A DNA stretch of 64,000 bases from Bifidobacterium bohemicum DSM 22767 (GTDB lineage Bacteria > Actinomycetota > Actinomycetes > Actinomycetales > Bifidobacteriaceae). The stretch covers positions 372,001-436,000 of the forward strand of contig NZ_JGYP01000001.1 of assembly GCF_000741525.1 (NCBI RefSeq), in the 5' to 3' direction. The notes beneath the pieces were generated by a model, which saw only the letters and a program-made list of their open reading frames with translations, did no database searches and was not told the origin of the DNA. Shown here in pieces: positions 28,373-38,543 of the stretch. Positions within the stretch are counted from its first letter, which is position 1. Each line of letters opens with the position of its first letter. Both the position numbers and the translations under genes were made by a program.

Positions 28373-29692
28373 TTACTTCGCCAAGCCCGACGCGCGGACC
28401 GCATCGAAGGCGCCTTTGAGATCGTCGAGAATGTCGTCGATGTGCTCGGTGCCGATCGAAAGGCGGATGGTGCCGGGATGAATTCCCTGGCTCTCCAGCT
28501 CTTCGGCGGTTTCCTGGGCGTGAGTCGTGGATGCGGGGTGCACCACCAGGCTCTTCACATCCGCGACGTTGGCGAGCAGGCTGAACAGGTGAAGGTTGTT
28601 GATGAACACGCGTGCCGCGTCCTTGCCGCCCTTGATGTCGAAAGTGAAAATCGAACCGGCGCCGTTCGGGAAATAGCGCTCGTAGAGCTCATGGTCCGGC
28701 CGGCCGGGAATCGAAGGGTGCGAGACGGATTCGACCTCAGGTACGGTCCGGAGGTATTCGACCACCTTCAGCGCATTTTCAACGTGACGTTCGACGCGCA
28801 AAGACAGCGTTTCGGTGCCTTGCAGCAGCAGCCACGCGGCGAACGGGCTGATGCAGGCGCCGGTGTCGCGCAGCCAGATGGCACGCGCGCGGGTGACGAA
28901 GGCCGTGCCGCCAAGCGCCTCGTAGAAGTTCATGCCGTGGTAGGAGGGGTCAGGCTTGGTCAGGGTCGGGAACTTGCCCGGCACTGTGGCCCAGTTGAAG
29001 TTGCCTCCCTCCACGATTACGCCACCGAGCGTGGTGCCGTGTCCGCCGATGAACTTGGTGGCGGATTCGACCACGATATCCGCGCCATGCTCAAGCGGAC
29101 GGAACAGGTACGGGGTAGCGAAGGTGTTGTCCACGAAAACCGGCAGGTTGTGGGCATGCGCGATTTCGGCGATGGCTTCGAAATCTACCAGGTCGGCGTT
29201 CGGGTTGCCAAACGTCTCGAAATAAATAAGCTTCGTGTTCTCCTGAATGGCGTCTTCGAAGTTCCTCGGATCGGCGGGGTCCACGAAGGTGGTCGTGATG
29301 CCGTCACGAGGGAAAGTGTGCTGCAGCAGATTGAAGGTGCCGCCGTATATGTGCGACGATGAGACGATGTGGTCGCCGGTCTGCGTGATGTTGCGGATCG
29401 CGGCCTCGACGGCCGCGGCTCCGCTGGCAAGCGCCAGCGCCCCCGTACCGTTTTCGAGCGCGGCCATACGTCGTTCGAAGACGTCCTCGGTGGAGTTGGT
29501 CAGACGCCCGTAGATGTTGCCCGGGTCTTCAAGAGCGAAGCGCGCCGCGGCATGGTCAAAATCATGAAAAACATAACTGGTGGTGGCGTAAATCGGCACG
29601 GCACGGGCGTCCGTGGCCGGATCGGCCCGCTCCTGCCCCACATGCAATTGCTGTGTCTCAAAATGATACTGTTTCGAGGTGGTTTCAGTCAT
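28373..29692 (-). CDS. metY: O-acetylhomoserine (thiol)-lyase, PLP-dependent Cys/Met metabolism family
   Basis: The 439-residue enzyme has the MetY-type start [20 protein letters not shown] and [40 protein letters not shown] and [13 protein letters not shown] are cofactor and substrate segments, and the PLP lysine is K213 in [16 protein letters not shown]. It would make homocysteine from O-acetylhomoserine and sulfide. The ATG at 29692 is preceded by AAGGAGA. No sulfur riboswitch was recognised in the upstream region. Single gene with its own terminator. Confidence 0.93.
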   Translation of the reverse strand: MTETTSKQYHFETQQLHVGQERADPATDARAVPIYATTSYVFHDFDHAAARFALEDPGNIYGRLTNSTEDVFERRMAALENGTGALALASGAAAVEAAIRNITQTGDHIVSSSHIYGGTFNLLQHTFPRDGITTTFVDPADPRNFEDAIQENTKLIYFETFGNPNADLVDFEAIAEIAHAHNLPVFVDNTFATPYLFRPLEHGADIVVESATKFIGGHGTTLGGVIVEGGNFNWATVPGKFPTLTKPDPSYHGMNFYEALGGTAFVTRARAIWLRDTGACISPFAAWLLLQGTETLSLRVERHVENALKVVEYLRTVPEVESVSHPSIPGRPDHELYERYFPNGAGSIFTFDIKGGKDAARVFINNLHLFSLLANVADVKSLVVHPASTTHAQETAEELESQGIHPGTIRLSIGTEHIDDILDDLKGAFDAVRASGLAK

Positions 29693-30014
29693 GGGGTTAG
29701 GTCTCCTTGAAAACGGCGGTTTCGCGTTCGTGCAATGTCTTAAGGAACGCATGGCGGTTGCTTCAATCAGTCTGCCGATACTGTTACAGGCACTTTAAAC
29801 CGTCACCGAACGCGACACTGCCGAAAGGCTATCGACGTTATCTATAACCGATTGCAACCCGTTGGAATCTAGACGAATTTGAATGAATCAAGACCTGCCG
29901 ACAACTGCCCGGACAACAGTGAACACCACGAAGCACGCCACAAACACTCTCTCAAGCGCCGTTCATGATCAGTCACTACACGGTACCAAACCAACCGCCC
30001 AACCACCCAAGACT
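29693..30014. other. Intergenic region without recognisable gene
   Basis: About 320 bases upstream of the sulfhydrylase gene. I found no conserved motif, tRNA or strong hairpin. Confidence 0.45.
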
Positions 30015-30245
30015 TCACTGACAATCCGCGACACGAATCTTCCAACGCATCGCTAAGAGCATCACAAACGCGCAAGTCAGGGCCGCAGGCGCACCGACAA
30101 AAATCCATCGAAATCCACCACGCCTGTAGACGAGCGCGCCAACAGCCGAACGACGGAGATCCGGCACTTTGTCGCCGACATAGCTAAAGTTGGTGTTGAC
30201 GAAGCGAGGCTTATCAGGATCGGCGCACGACATCATATTATTCAT
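30015..30245 (-). CDS. Unrecognised 76-residue membrane-segment protein, possible gene remnant
   Basis: The frame starts at ATG 30245 and ends with a single hydrophobic segment, FVGAPAALTCAFVMLLAMRW. The first half (PDKPRFVNTNFSYVGDKVPD) is soluble and looks unrelated to the hydrophobic end. The end resembles the last helix of a transporter, so it could be the remains of a deleted transporter gene. The only start signal is a weak AGAAAG. It is divergent from pdxY. Coding status is uncertain. Confidence 0.3.
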   Translation of the reverse strand: MNNMMSCADPDKPRFVNTNFSYVGDKVPDLRRSAVGALVYRRGGFRWIFVGAPAALTCAFVMLLAMRWKIRVADCQ

Positions 30246-30267
30246 AGACTTTCTGAAAGGTCATGAA

Positions 30268-31146
30268 ATGCAACAGGAAACGATACTCTATCAGCGCAAC
30301 CCGGAATACATTCCCCGAGTTGCCGCGGTCCATGACATGTGCGGCTACGGCAAGTGTTCACTGACAGCGGCCATCCCCATCCTCTCGGCGGCAGGCTGTG
30401 ACGTATGCCCGGTGCCCACGGCTCTGTTTTCAGCGCACACCAAGTTTCCTGTGTACACCTTCCAAGACACGACCGACATGTTGCCGGCTTATCTCGACGC
30501 TTGGGGCAAAATCGGCGTCAAACTCGACGGCATTTACTCCGGTTTTCTCGGTTCGGCAGAGCAGGTGGAGTTAATTAAACGCTTGTACCGCGAATATCCC
30601 AAGGCGCTGCGGCTGGTGGACCCGGTGATGGGCGACGCCGGAGCGATGTATCCCACATACACCAAGCAGATGTGCCAAGCCGTCAGGACGTTGGCGGACG
30701 GGGCTGACGTTTTGATGCCGAACCTGACCGAGGCGAGCCTGTTGACTGGGCGGGACTACCCCGGACGCGGCCTGACCGACAGCGAAGCCACCGAATGGGT
30801 TGGAACGCTGCTGGACCTGGGAGCAAAGAACGTGGTGCTCAAGGGCATCGACCGCGCCGACGGCAAGATCCGTAACTTCGTGGGCAACGCTCAGGCCGGC
30901 GCGGCCTCGCGCATCGAGCTGGTTCACGACAAGTTGCCATATATGATCCATGGCACCGGCGATGCCTTCGCTGCGGCGTTGTGCGGTGCGGTGATGGCAG
31001 GCAGGAATTTGGCTCAAGCGGCTCGAATCGCCGGCGAGTTCGTGCGGCACGCGATGGAATCCACGCGACACCAGCCGGATTTTCAAAAGCGTGGCGTAAG
31101 TTTCGAACTCAACTTGGGCGAGCTGACCGGACTGGCGCAGAAGTAG
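30268..31146 (+). CDS. pdxY: Pyridoxal/pyridoxamine kinase, PfkB-like
   Basis: The 292-residue kinase phosphorylates vitamin B6 vitamers in the salvage of pyridoxal 5'-phosphate. VAAVHDMCGYGKCSLTAAIP is the N-terminal substrate-binding region, FSAHTKFPVYTFQDTT the lid, and VDPVMGDAGAMYPTYTKQMC the conserved DPVMGD block. The catalytic base Asp232 sits in IHGTGDAFAAALCGAV. The ATG at 30268 has AAAGG seven bases upstream; the frame is open 26 codons earlier but those residues are not family-like. Divergent from the small frame at 30015-30245. Confidence 0.93.
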   Translation: MQQETILYQRNPEYIPRVAAVHDMCGYGKCSLTAAIPILSAAGCDVCPVPTALFSAHTKFPVYTFQDTTDMLPAYLDAWGKIGVKLDGIYSGFLGSAEQVELIKRLYREYPKALRLVDPVMGDAGAMYPTYTKQMCQAVRTLADGADVLMPNLTEASLLTGRDYPGRGLTDSEATEWVGTLLDLGAKNVVLKGIDRADGKIRNFVGNAQAGAASRIELVHDKLPYMIHGTGDAFAAALCGAVMAGRNLAQAARIAGEFVRHAMESTRHQPDFQKRGVSFELNLGELTGLAQK

Positions 31147-31213
31147 CCTCTCGCAATCTGAACAAGCGCTATTCGGTTGGGGACATTACCGTTTCGCACC
31201 TTTTTATGCGGCT

Positions 31214-31403
31214 TGTGGACAGGTCTGGCTCAAGATATTCAACTGATCATGCACGCTGAAACATCGCATCGATTCGTTCGCCCGCTCTTTTATTCAGACG
31301 TTTTACGCCATTCGCCACAATTGTGGATGCAGTTGTGAACGGATTGAACGGCAAACCACCGCGTTATTCACAACCGACCGAGTCGATCACGAAGTTATCA
31401 ACA
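31214..31403. other. Cluster of DnaA-box-like 9-mers in the pdxY-yraN spacer
   Basis: TGTGGACAG (31214-31222), TGTGGATGC (31322-31330), TTATTCACA (31364-31372) and TTATCAACA (31395-31403) each differ by one or two bases from TTATCCACA or its variant TTGTCCACA, on either strand. They lie in a gene-free, AT-richer spacer (31147-31494). No dnaA, dnaN or gyrase gene is near, so this is not the expected chromosome origin. Confidence 0.35.
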
Positions 31404-31494
31404 GAAACGCCGAAGATTTCGAAAATGCAATTCGGTTATGCACATTGCCTGTTTTGAGTTGGCGATCCTGCATCCCAATGCTGTAGTTGAAGAC

Positions 31495-31947
31495 ATGGAA
31501 ACGATCATCGACTTCGACAGCACCGAATATGCACAACATCACACCGATACCTTGACCCGTCTTGAACAGCGGCTTGTCGGGTCCGACCTGAATTCGCGCG
31601 AACTGGGCATGGCCGGCGAATCCTACGCCGCACGGTGGCTGGAACAGCTTGGATGGTGCACACTCGCCCGAAACTGGCATACACGCTACGGCGAGCTCGA
31701 CGTCATCATGCTGACCCCCGAGCAGGTCGTGGTGTTCGTGGAGGTTAAAACACGCCACACCCGACGGTATGGACCCGGTCAAGAAGCCGTGAGTGCCCGC
31801 AAACAGGCGCACCTGCGCCACGCTGCCGCACTGTGGCTTGCAGGCCCCGGACGTTCGACACCACGCACCGGCATACGGTTCGATGTGGTGGCGATACTCG
31901 TGGAAGGCCGGGATCTGTTCGTCAATCACATCAAGGGGGCGTTCTGA
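31495..31947 (+). CDS. yraN: UPF0102/YraN family endonuclease-like protein
   Basis: About 150 residues with the YraN core: LGMAGESYAARWLEQLGW, ARNWHTRYGELDVIM and VVFVEVKTRHTR, the D-ExK motif of a restriction-endonuclease-like fold. The family is a constant neighbour of comM and dprA and is thought to act on DNA. An upstream ATG at 31438 is also in frame; ATG 31495 has GAAG just before it and still leaves about 36 residues ahead of the core. The stop overlaps the comM start by one base (TGATG), indicating coupling. Confidence 0.9.
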   Translation: METIIDFDSTEYAQHHTDTLTRLEQRLVGSDLNSRELGMAGESYAARWLEQLGWCTLARNWHTRYGELDVIMLTPEQVVVFVEVKTRHTRRYGPGQEAVSARKQAHLRHAAALWLAGPGRSTPRTGIRFDVVAILVEGRDLFVNHIKGAF

Positions 31948-33482
31948 TGGTCATCGGCACTTCACTTTCCGTAGGTTTGGTAGGCCTCAAAGCATTTGTC
32001 ATACAGATGCAGGCGTTCGTTTCGCAGGGGCTGCCATATTTTTCGATTATCGGACTGCCCGACGCGTCACTGAGCGAAGCACGTGAACGCGTGAAATCAG
32101 CCTGCCAAGCCAGCGGGTTCTCCTGGCCGCAAACTCGCGTGACGGTGAACCTTTCACCGGCTTCCATGCCCAAACGCGGAGCCTCTCACGACCTAGCGAT
32201 TGCGGTGAGCGTCTTGGGAGCGGCCGGTGCCATCGGCAAGGATTGTTTGGCCGAAACGGTGGTGCTGGGTGAGCTTAACCTCGATGGCTCGGTGCTGCCA
32301 GTCAACGGCGTGCTGCCCATCTGTCTGTACGCACACGAACACGGCATCCATCGCCTGATCGTGCCGCAGGCCAACTTGGAGGAGGCGAAACTGGTGGACG
32401 GGCTGGATGTAATTGGCATACGGCATTTGGGCGAGTTGATCGAAATGACGGGCGGCACATCGCATTATTCAATAGACGACACCAAGTCGCCCGTGGACTG
32501 CACCGGACAAAACGAAGAGGCGTGGACTGCGACCACCGGCGGCGATATGGCCGAAGTGATCGGTCAGGAACGCACGAAATGGGCATTGCAGGTGGCCGCC
32601 GCAGGCGGACACCACCTTCTGATGACGGGTCCGCCCGGTAGCGGCAAAACCATGCTCGCCTCACGCATGCCGGGCATCATGAGCCCATTGAACGAGGAAG
32701 AACAACTTGAAGTTGCTTCCATCCGCTCGTTGTGCGGCACATTGCCAAGCTATGGCATCAGCGACATACCGCCGTTTGAGGCTCCTCATCACACCGCCTC
32801 CACAGCGGCATTGGTCGGCGGCGGTTCGGGGGTCGCCAAACCCGGGGCCATCACCAGAGCGCACTGCGGGGTACTGTTCATGGACGAGGCACCCGAGTTT
32901 TCGCCACGCGCCCTGCAGACTTTGCGCGAACCTCTGGAATCAGGGTATGTCTCGCTGTCGCGATCGAAAGGCACAACATACTACCCTGCACGTTTTCAGC
33001 TGGTGATGGCCTCCAACCCATGCCCTTGCGGGTATGGATATGGAACCGCCGAACGATGCACCTGTCGGGAGAAAGACAGAATACGGTACTTTTCGAGGCT
33101 TTCCGGCCCCATCCTCGATCGGATTGACATCCAAATCGAAGTTCCCCCAGTGGAACATATTGCCACCGCCTCACCGACGTCCGAAACAACTAGCGCACAA
33201 ATACGACGGAATGTCATTACGGCACGTCTTGCGGCCAAGGAACGCTTCCTTGACAAGCATTGGACTTGCAACGCACAGGCATCCGGCACATGGTTGCGCG
33301 CCAACACCTCAACCTCCGCTCTACGTTCAATCGACCGCGCACTCGAAGAGGGACGATTGAGCTTGCGAGGGGCGGACCGCGCTATGCGGGTTGCGTGGAC
33401 GCTCGCCGACTTGGCGGGGAAAAACTCCCCTGGTCACGAGGAAATGATGCAGGGCATCGCACTTCGCACTAGGGAGGCATGA
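31947..33482 (+). CDS. comM: Mg-chelatase-like AAA+ ATPase ComM (YifB)
   Basis: The 511-residue protein has the N-terminal Lon-like domain (YFSIIGLPDASLSEARERVK, LSPASMPKRGASHDLAIA). The P-loop LMTGPPGSGKTMLASRMPGI is at residues 225-244 and Walker B is GVLFMDEAPEFSP. A cysteine cluster NPCPCGYGYGTAERCTC is the usual zinc-like insertion. In naturally competent bacteria ComM is a helicase promoting branch migration during transformation. Start at ATG 31947 is fixed by overlap with the yraN stop; its own stop overlaps dprA by four bases. yraN-comM-dprA is thus a tight operon. Confidence 0.95.
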   Translation: MVIGTSLSVGLVGLKAFVIQMQAFVSQGLPYFSIIGLPDASLSEARERVKSACQASGFSWPQTRVTVNLSPASMPKRGASHDLAIAVSVLGAAGAIGKDCLAETVVLGELNLDGSVLPVNGVLPICLYAHEHGIHRLIVPQANLEEAKLVDGLDVIGIRHLGELIEMTGGTSHYSIDDTKSPVDCTGQNEEAWTATTGGDMAEVIGQERTKWALQVAAAGGHHLLMTGPPGSGKTMLASRMPGIMSPLNEEEQLEVASIRSLCGTLPSYGISDIPPFEAPHHTASTAALVGGGSGVAKPGAITRAHCGVLFMDEAPEFSPRALQTLREPLESGYVSLSRSKGTTYYPARFQLVMASNPCPCGYGYGTAERCTCREKDRIRYFSRLSGPILDRIDIQIEVPPVEHIATASPTSETTSAQIRRNVITARLAAKERFLDKHWTCNAQASGTWLRANTSTSALRSIDRALEEGRLSLRGADRAMRVAWTLADLAGKNSPGHEEMMQGIALRTREA

Positions 33483-35233
33483 TGATACGGCAAAACGAGG
33501 GCGTGGAGCACGACAAGATAAAAGCAGAGCCTGGAGCATCAACCGCCACAAGTCCAGAGACAATGACCGCCCGACATATTCGATCCGCGGCACATGACTC
33601 AGTGCCGGAAGCCAAGCCCAGCATGAAGACGGCAGAGGCCACCCGCCAAGCCCATGACCCCCGGTCGCCAGGCAAGGGCGAATACACGACAACAAGAAAA
33701 CAGGCGCAATATTCCAACACCTCCCATCTGATGGTCGACGAGGATACGTTGGCGCGGGCAGTGCTTACATTCCTCATCGACAGCGCCGACGCATTCCTTT
33801 TCGCCACAATCAAAGGTGCCGGCTCAGCACCCGATGCGTTAAGGCTGATCACGGGCCGAATTGACGACCGCAAAAACCAGAATCGGCTGGATGAGGCTTT
33901 TGCCACGGGCACTGCACGATGGGGCCGTCGAGCTGGCCCGCAAGCCATGAACGCATTCCATAACGCCCTGGCCAGATGGCGGGATCGTTTGCACCTTTTG
34001 CCCACATGCCAAGCCAAAGTACTGACCGACTGGTTCACCAACGGAGGAACCCAGTGGATCATCGGACCGACAAGCCCCTATTGGCCGCATCAGGTCGATG
34101 ACCTTTCCGTCCGAAAAGACTGGGCCTCACCCTTATGCCTGTGGGGTTACGGCGATCCCCGGGCACTTACCAGCTGCGCCAAGCCGTTGGCAGTGGTTGG
34201 CTCGCGCGGCGTCAACGACTATGGACGATACGTCGCGAGAACCGTGGGCAAAAAAGCGGCCGAACAAGGCCACCTCATCATTTCAGGCGGCGCAATAGGT
34301 GGTGATGCGGCAGCACATTGGGGAGCATTGGAAGCCATGGGCGAACTGGGATCCGAGGAGAGCGGTCGGACGGTAGCCGTGTTCGCGGGAGGGCTGAATC
34401 ATATCGGCCCGGAACGCAATCACGAACTATTCCAACACATTACATCAAATGGAGGCGCGCTGATCAGCGAACTATGTCCCGACACCATTCCTGAGCCACG
34501 CCGCTTTCTACTGCGCAATCGCATCATCGCGGCATTAGCGGACACAGTGGTCGTGGCGCAGGCCCGCAGTCGCTCAGGTGCACTCAACACCGCAAACTGG
34601 GCTGCCGAACTCGGTCGGCCGGTCTACGCAGCCCCGGGCAACATCAACATCCCCAGCAACACCGGCTGCAATTGGTTGATCCAGGAGCAACGGGCAACGA
34701 TCCTGTATTCGGTGAACATGACATCCGAGATTTGCCACAAGCGCCACGCCCCACTGATCGCCCATGGTCTTGGCAACAGTTTGCAGAGCAGCGGACAACA
34801 GACAACGAAGAATTCGACGGTAAAATCGCACGAAAAGCAAGCAATATCGCCCGACACCGTTTTGGAAAAATCCCAAGACACAACGACACCGCCACACGTG
34901 ACCGTTGCGGGAACACCGTCCATCCTCGAATCCGTTGAAAAGGCCAGGCATGATGAATCGACCTCAGAAGCTGTAAACTCAAAAGACTGCAATCAAGCGG
35001 AACTTGACATACTTGAAACAATACAATATTGCAGACGTAGAAAGATACCGGTAACCCATGATTCTCTCCTGCAAACGCTTAACAGAGAAGCTCCCTCTGC
35101 AGATGGAGATTCTGAACCGACCGGCAGCCAGTGGTCAGTAGCCAAGCTGGAAGGAATGCTGGGGCAAATGGAGTTGGACGGCTTCATCACCACGTCTCGG
35201 GGAATCATCGAACCGACGAAAGACAGGAGGTGA
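33479..35233 (+). CDS. dprA: DNA processing protein DprA, long form
   Basis: The 584-residue protein is much longer than usual (about 300-400). The Rossmann-like DprA core occupies roughly residues 215-435: LAVVGSRGVNDYGRYVARTV, LIISGGAIGGDAAAHWGALE, FAGGLNHIGPERN and RFLLRNRIIAALADTVVVAQ. It binds single-stranded DNA and loads RecA during transformation. An N-terminal tail of about 85 residues rich in T, A and R precedes the helical domain, and a linker of about 90 S/T/K-rich residues separates the core from a C-terminal winged-helix region (RKIPVTHDSLLQTLNREAPS). The ATG overlaps the comM stop (ATGA) with GGAGG upstream. Confidence 0.93.
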   Translation: MMIRQNEGVEHDKIKAEPGASTATSPETMTARHIRSAAHDSVPEAKPSMKTAEATRQAHDPRSPGKGEYTTTRKQAQYSNTSHLMVDEDTLARAVLTFLIDSADAFLFATIKGAGSAPDALRLITGRIDDRKNQNRLDEAFATGTARWGRRAGPQAMNAFHNALARWRDRLHLLPTCQAKVLTDWFTNGGTQWIIGPTSPYWPHQVDDLSVRKDWASPLCLWGYGDPRALTSCAKPLAVVGSRGVNDYGRYVARTVGKKAAEQGHLIISGGAIGGDAAAHWGALEAMGELGSEESGRTVAVFAGGLNHIGPERNHELFQHITSNGGALISELCPDTIPEPRRFLLRNRIIAALADTVVVAQARSRSGALNTANWAAELGRPVYAAPGNINIPSNTGCNWLIQEQRATILYSVNMTSEICHKRHAPLIAHGLGNSLQSSGQQTTKNSTVKSHEKQAISPDTVLEKSQDTTTPPHVTVAGTPSILESVEKARHDESTSEAVNSKDCNQAELDILETIQYCRRRKIPVTHDSLLQTLNREAPSADGDSEPTGSQWSVAKLEGMLGQMELDGFITTSRGIIEPTKDRR

Positions 35234-35528
35234 CACGAAAAAACAGGAGACGACACGAGGGGCAGGAGACAATGCAGACAGCAACCGACACATGTCATCA
35301 GTCCGACCAGCAATGCCTCGATCGGACGATGACGCGACACGAATCATCCCTTGTGCCCATTGTCGTGCCGCAACAGGTGCCTAGTCCTATTGGTACACGA
35401 CGCAACAGTTGACCGGATCCCATCGCCTTGCCGCAACAAATCGCTCCGCGTCTGAATCCGCTGGCGCAAGCACATCACACTCAAGGAGTTTGATGCCCTA
35501 GCCGATTCCCGTTCAATCAATCAGTCAA

Positions 35529-35873
35529 TCACGCCTGCCATTGGCAATGCTCCATATCGACGCACCAACCGGGGTCGCCCGCATTCCGATGACCGGAGAC
35601 AGGAGGAATAAACAGCACTCCCTCCTCCTCCAGCAACCCGCGCTGCCGATCAGGTCCGCCGAAAGCGAAACCCGGAGCCAGCGAGCCGTCACGAAACACG
35701 ACGCGATGACACGGAATCACCCCCGGACTGGGATTGGAATGCAAAGCGTAACCAACGAATCTGGCGCTATGCGGATTGCCAGCGAGCGCCGCCACCTGAC
35801 CATAAGTGGCGACCTTACCCGCTGGAATCCGTTGCACCACTTGATACACGGCTGCATTGAACGATTCGACCAT
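35529..35873 (-). CDS. MGMT/Ogt-family DNA alkyltransferase, single domain
   Basis: The 114-residue protein is only the C-terminal MGMT domain: FNAAVYQVVQRIPAGKVATY and GQVAALAGNPHSARFVGYAL form the helix-turn-helix and arginine finger. The active site is VIPCHRVVF, with the acceptor cysteine present. That distinguishes it from ATL proteins, which have Trp there. Either it is a minimal O6-alkylguanine-DNA methyltransferase or a Cys-bearing ATL-like protein. The ATG at 35873 has only GGGA upstream. 35234-35528, after dprA, shows no gene. Confidence 0.87.
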   Translation of the reverse strand: MVESFNAAVYQVVQRIPAGKVATYGQVAALAGNPHSARFVGYALHSNPSPGVIPCHRVVFRDGSLAPGFAFGGPDRQRGLLEEEGVLFIPPVSGHRNAGDPGWCVDMEHCQWQA

Positions 35874-36078
35874 GTTCCCATTATGTCACGTCACACTCCT
35901 ATCCAACGACAGAGAACCTTTCGATCGCGCTCGCCCCGCTCGCACATGACCAGCCACGTGACGGTTGCGCCCAATTTGTTCGAAACCGATTGAGCGCAAT
36001 GCCATCCGCCGCACCACGTCTGATCCAACAGCACCAAACGACGGTGCTTCTTTCAGGGCTTGTGCAAGAATCGTGACT

Positions 36079-38166
36079 ATGGAGCCAGAATTTGTAGAAG
36101 ACAAATACGACGTGGTGATTATCGGTGCAGGGGCGGCCGGGCTGTCTGCGGCCCTTGCGGTGGTGGAATCATCGGAATTCGCACGGTTGAAAGCGCAAGG
36201 ACGTACACCAAAACTGCTGGTGATCTCCAAGCTACAGGCTTTGCGCAGTCACACCGGTTCAGCGGAGGGCGGCATCGCGGCGAGTCTGGGCAATGTGGAA
36301 CACGACGACTGGCATTGGCATTATTACGACACGGTCAAGGGCGGCGATTGGCTGGTTGATCAGGACGCGGCCGCCGTTTTGGCTCAATATGCGCCACAGA
36401 CCGTGGTGAACCTTGAACGGTGCGGCGTCGCATTCTCCAGGACCGACGACGGGCATATCGCACAGCGCAAGTTTGGCGGGCATACCGCGCAATATGGTAA
36501 GGCACCGGTACGCCGTGCAGCCTATGCCGCGGACCGCATCGGCCATCAGATCCTCTACACACTGTGGCAGCAATGCGTGGGGTCCGGGGTGGGATTCGCC
36601 GAAGAGTGGTATGTGACTGATTTGGTGTTGACCGACCAAATCGACCAGACCGGAAAGGGGACGCACAAAGTTGCCGGCATCGTCGCATTCGACATGCACA
36701 CCGGCAAGACACACGCCATTGCCGCACACAACGTTCTGATGGCCACCGGCGGCGCGGGTCGGCTGTTCCATACGACTTCCAACTCGTGGGACCTCACCGG
36801 CGACGGGATGGCTCTGGCCCTCAAAGCTGGTCTGGAACTGGAAGATGTGGAGTTCGTCCAGTTCCACCCAACCGGATTGGCGCATACCGGAATCCTGCTT
36901 TCGGAAGCCTCCCGCGGCGAGGGCGGCATCCTTCGTAACGCCAACGGCGAGCCGTTCATGGCTCGCTATGCGCCGGAACACAAGGATCTAGCCGCTCGTG
37001 ACGTAGTAAGCCGCTCGATCATCGCGGAGGTGGACGCCGGTCGTGGCGTAGCCGACCCCAAAGACCCGGACGGTCCGAAGGACTGCGTGTGGCTTGACAT
37101 GACCGGCATCGGCGCGCAACGCATGGAACGGTTGCTGCCTCAGGTGACTCAAACCATACGCGACTACGCCGGACTCGATCCAAGCACTCAGTGGGTGCCC
37201 GTCAAGCCAACAGCCCATTACACCATGGGCGGCATTCCCATCACGCTCGATGGTGAGGTATATCAGTGGCACGAAGGCACACGCCACGTCGTCGAAGGCC
37301 TTTTCGCCGCCGGCGAATGCTCGTGCGTGAGCGCGCACGGAGCAAACCGATTGGGCGGCAACTCACTGCTGGACGCATGCCTGTTCGGGTCGCGTTCCGG
37401 TCAATCCATCGCCAAACGGCTGGTGAACGACACCGCCGAAGACCATGCTCATCATTCCGGGCAGACTCGCCACCCCAGCGACCACAACGGCACGGAAATA
37501 CCCACACGGCTTGACGCCCGGGCATCGGCCCCGTCTCTTGACCCACTGCACAATGCGGCGCGGGCACGTTCACTGGATGTGGTCCGGCTGCTGACCGGCC
37601 GCGACAAACAAGCCAATGCCGTTGACCCCGGAACCCAGAACGTCACGGATGGTTTGGTCGCCCCTAACACGGCCCCCGCCACAGCCGAGCGAACGGCGAC
37701 GACCCCGGCATCCTCGGCAACGTCCGCAGCGCCTCCCACCGCGACGGCAACACCGGACGGTGCGCTGCAAGACGATAACCCCTATCGACTTATAGGCGAA
37801 CTTGGAAACATCATGGAACGGGCCGTCGCCGTCCGTTGCGATGCCGACACCATCCGCCACGCGCGGACACTGATCACCGACTCAGTCGCTCCGCGAGCGC
37901 ACGCATTGACATGCCACTCGTCCATTGCGGCGTTCAATCAGGAGCTTACGGCGATATGGGAGACTCAAAACCTCATCGAGCTGGGTCGTGCCATGCTCAG
38001 CGCTTCGGAGGCACGCCACGAATCACGAGGCGCGTTCACGCGCACCGACTTCCCGTCTCGAAACGACGAGCAGTTCCTGCGACATTCCATGACCAACGAA
38101 CATGGCGAGGTTGATTGGCAACCGGTTCATATCGTTGACATGCCGCCCCGGTCCCGCGCGTATTGA
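36079..38166 (+). CDS. sdhA: Succinate dehydrogenase/fumarate reductase flavoprotein subunit
   Basis: About 695 residues. The FAD motif is [35 protein letters not shown] the flavin-linking region, and [20 protein letters not shown] follows. [33 protein letters not shown] and [20 protein letters not shown] are dicarboxylate-site and FAD motifs. It interconverts succinate and fumarate with the iron-sulfur subunit downstream. Oddity: between the FAD domain and the C-terminal helical domain is an insert of about 120 low-complexity residues rich in A, T and P (for example [20 protein letters not shown]). No membrane-anchor subunit gene is nearby. The ATG at 36079 lacks a strong ribosome binding site. 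Confidence 0.92.
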   Translation: MEPEFVEDKYDVVIIGAGAAGLSAALAVVESSEFARLKAQGRTPKLLVISKLQALRSHTGSAEGGIAASLGNVEHDDWHWHYYDTVKGGDWLVDQDAAAVLAQYAPQTVVNLERCGVAFSRTDDGHIAQRKFGGHTAQYGKAPVRRAAYAADRIGHQILYTLWQQCVGSGVGFAEEWYVTDLVLTDQIDQTGKGTHKVAGIVAFDMHTGKTHAIAAHNVLMATGGAGRLFHTTSNSWDLTGDGMALALKAGLELEDVEFVQFHPTGLAHTGILLSEASRGEGGILRNANGEPFMARYAPEHKDLAARDVVSRSIIAEVDAGRGVADPKDPDGPKDCVWLDMTGIGAQRMERLLPQVTQTIRDYAGLDPSTQWVPVKPTAHYTMGGIPITLDGEVYQWHEGTRHVVEGLFAAGECSCVSAHGANRLGGNSLLDACLFGSRSGQSIAKRLVNDTAEDHAHHSGQTRHPSDHNGTEIPTRLDARASAPSLDPLHNAARARSLDVVRLLTGRDKQANAVDPGTQNVTDGLVAPNTAPATAERTATTPASSATSAAPPTATATPDGALQDDNPYRLIGELGNIMERAVAVRCDADTIRHARTLITDSVAPRAHALTCHSSIAAFNQELTAIWETQNLIELGRAMLSASEARHESRGAFTRTDFPSRNDEQFLRHSMTNEHGEVDWQPVHIVDMPPRSRAY

Positions 38167-38385
38167 CATGCGATGCCGCTCACGATCGGAGCGGCAGACG
38201 ACCTGCCCCAATGCACACGGAAATCAGAGGACAGCCGACAACGGATGCAAGCGGGCAAACAGGAGGACAGGAGGACATGGCAGCAAATTCGCTCGGGGTA
38301 CGACCGGGTCAAGGTAAATCGCCTCACAACCGATCGTTCTTGAGGAACGGCCACCAGACCGACCAAACCGGGACTGGCCGAGCGC

Positions 38386-38421
38386 GTGGTCGGCCAGACC
38401 GAAACCGCTCAGGCCGACCAC
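38386..38421. other. Inverted repeat in the sdhA-sdhB spacer
   Basis: GTGGTCGGCC (38386-38395) and GGCCGACCAC (38412-38421) are perfect 10-bp arms with a 16-base loop. The 377-base spacer is repetitive in short GGCC/ACCGA words and holds no gene. It could attenuate or stabilise sdhB mRNA. Confidence 0.5.
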
Positions 38422-38543
38422 CCGGCCAAATCAACCTAACCAGCCCAACCAACCGAACCCAGCCGATGATTTTCCATACCGCGCCTTTGAGGGCATGGCG
38501 TGTGGCACACTGACACATAGACACAACAAGTGAGGCGGATTGC

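Noticed and set aside
31147-31494. Chromosome replication origin
   Set aside because: DnaA-box-like words are few and degenerate, and dnaA, dnaN, rpmH and gyrase genes are absent.
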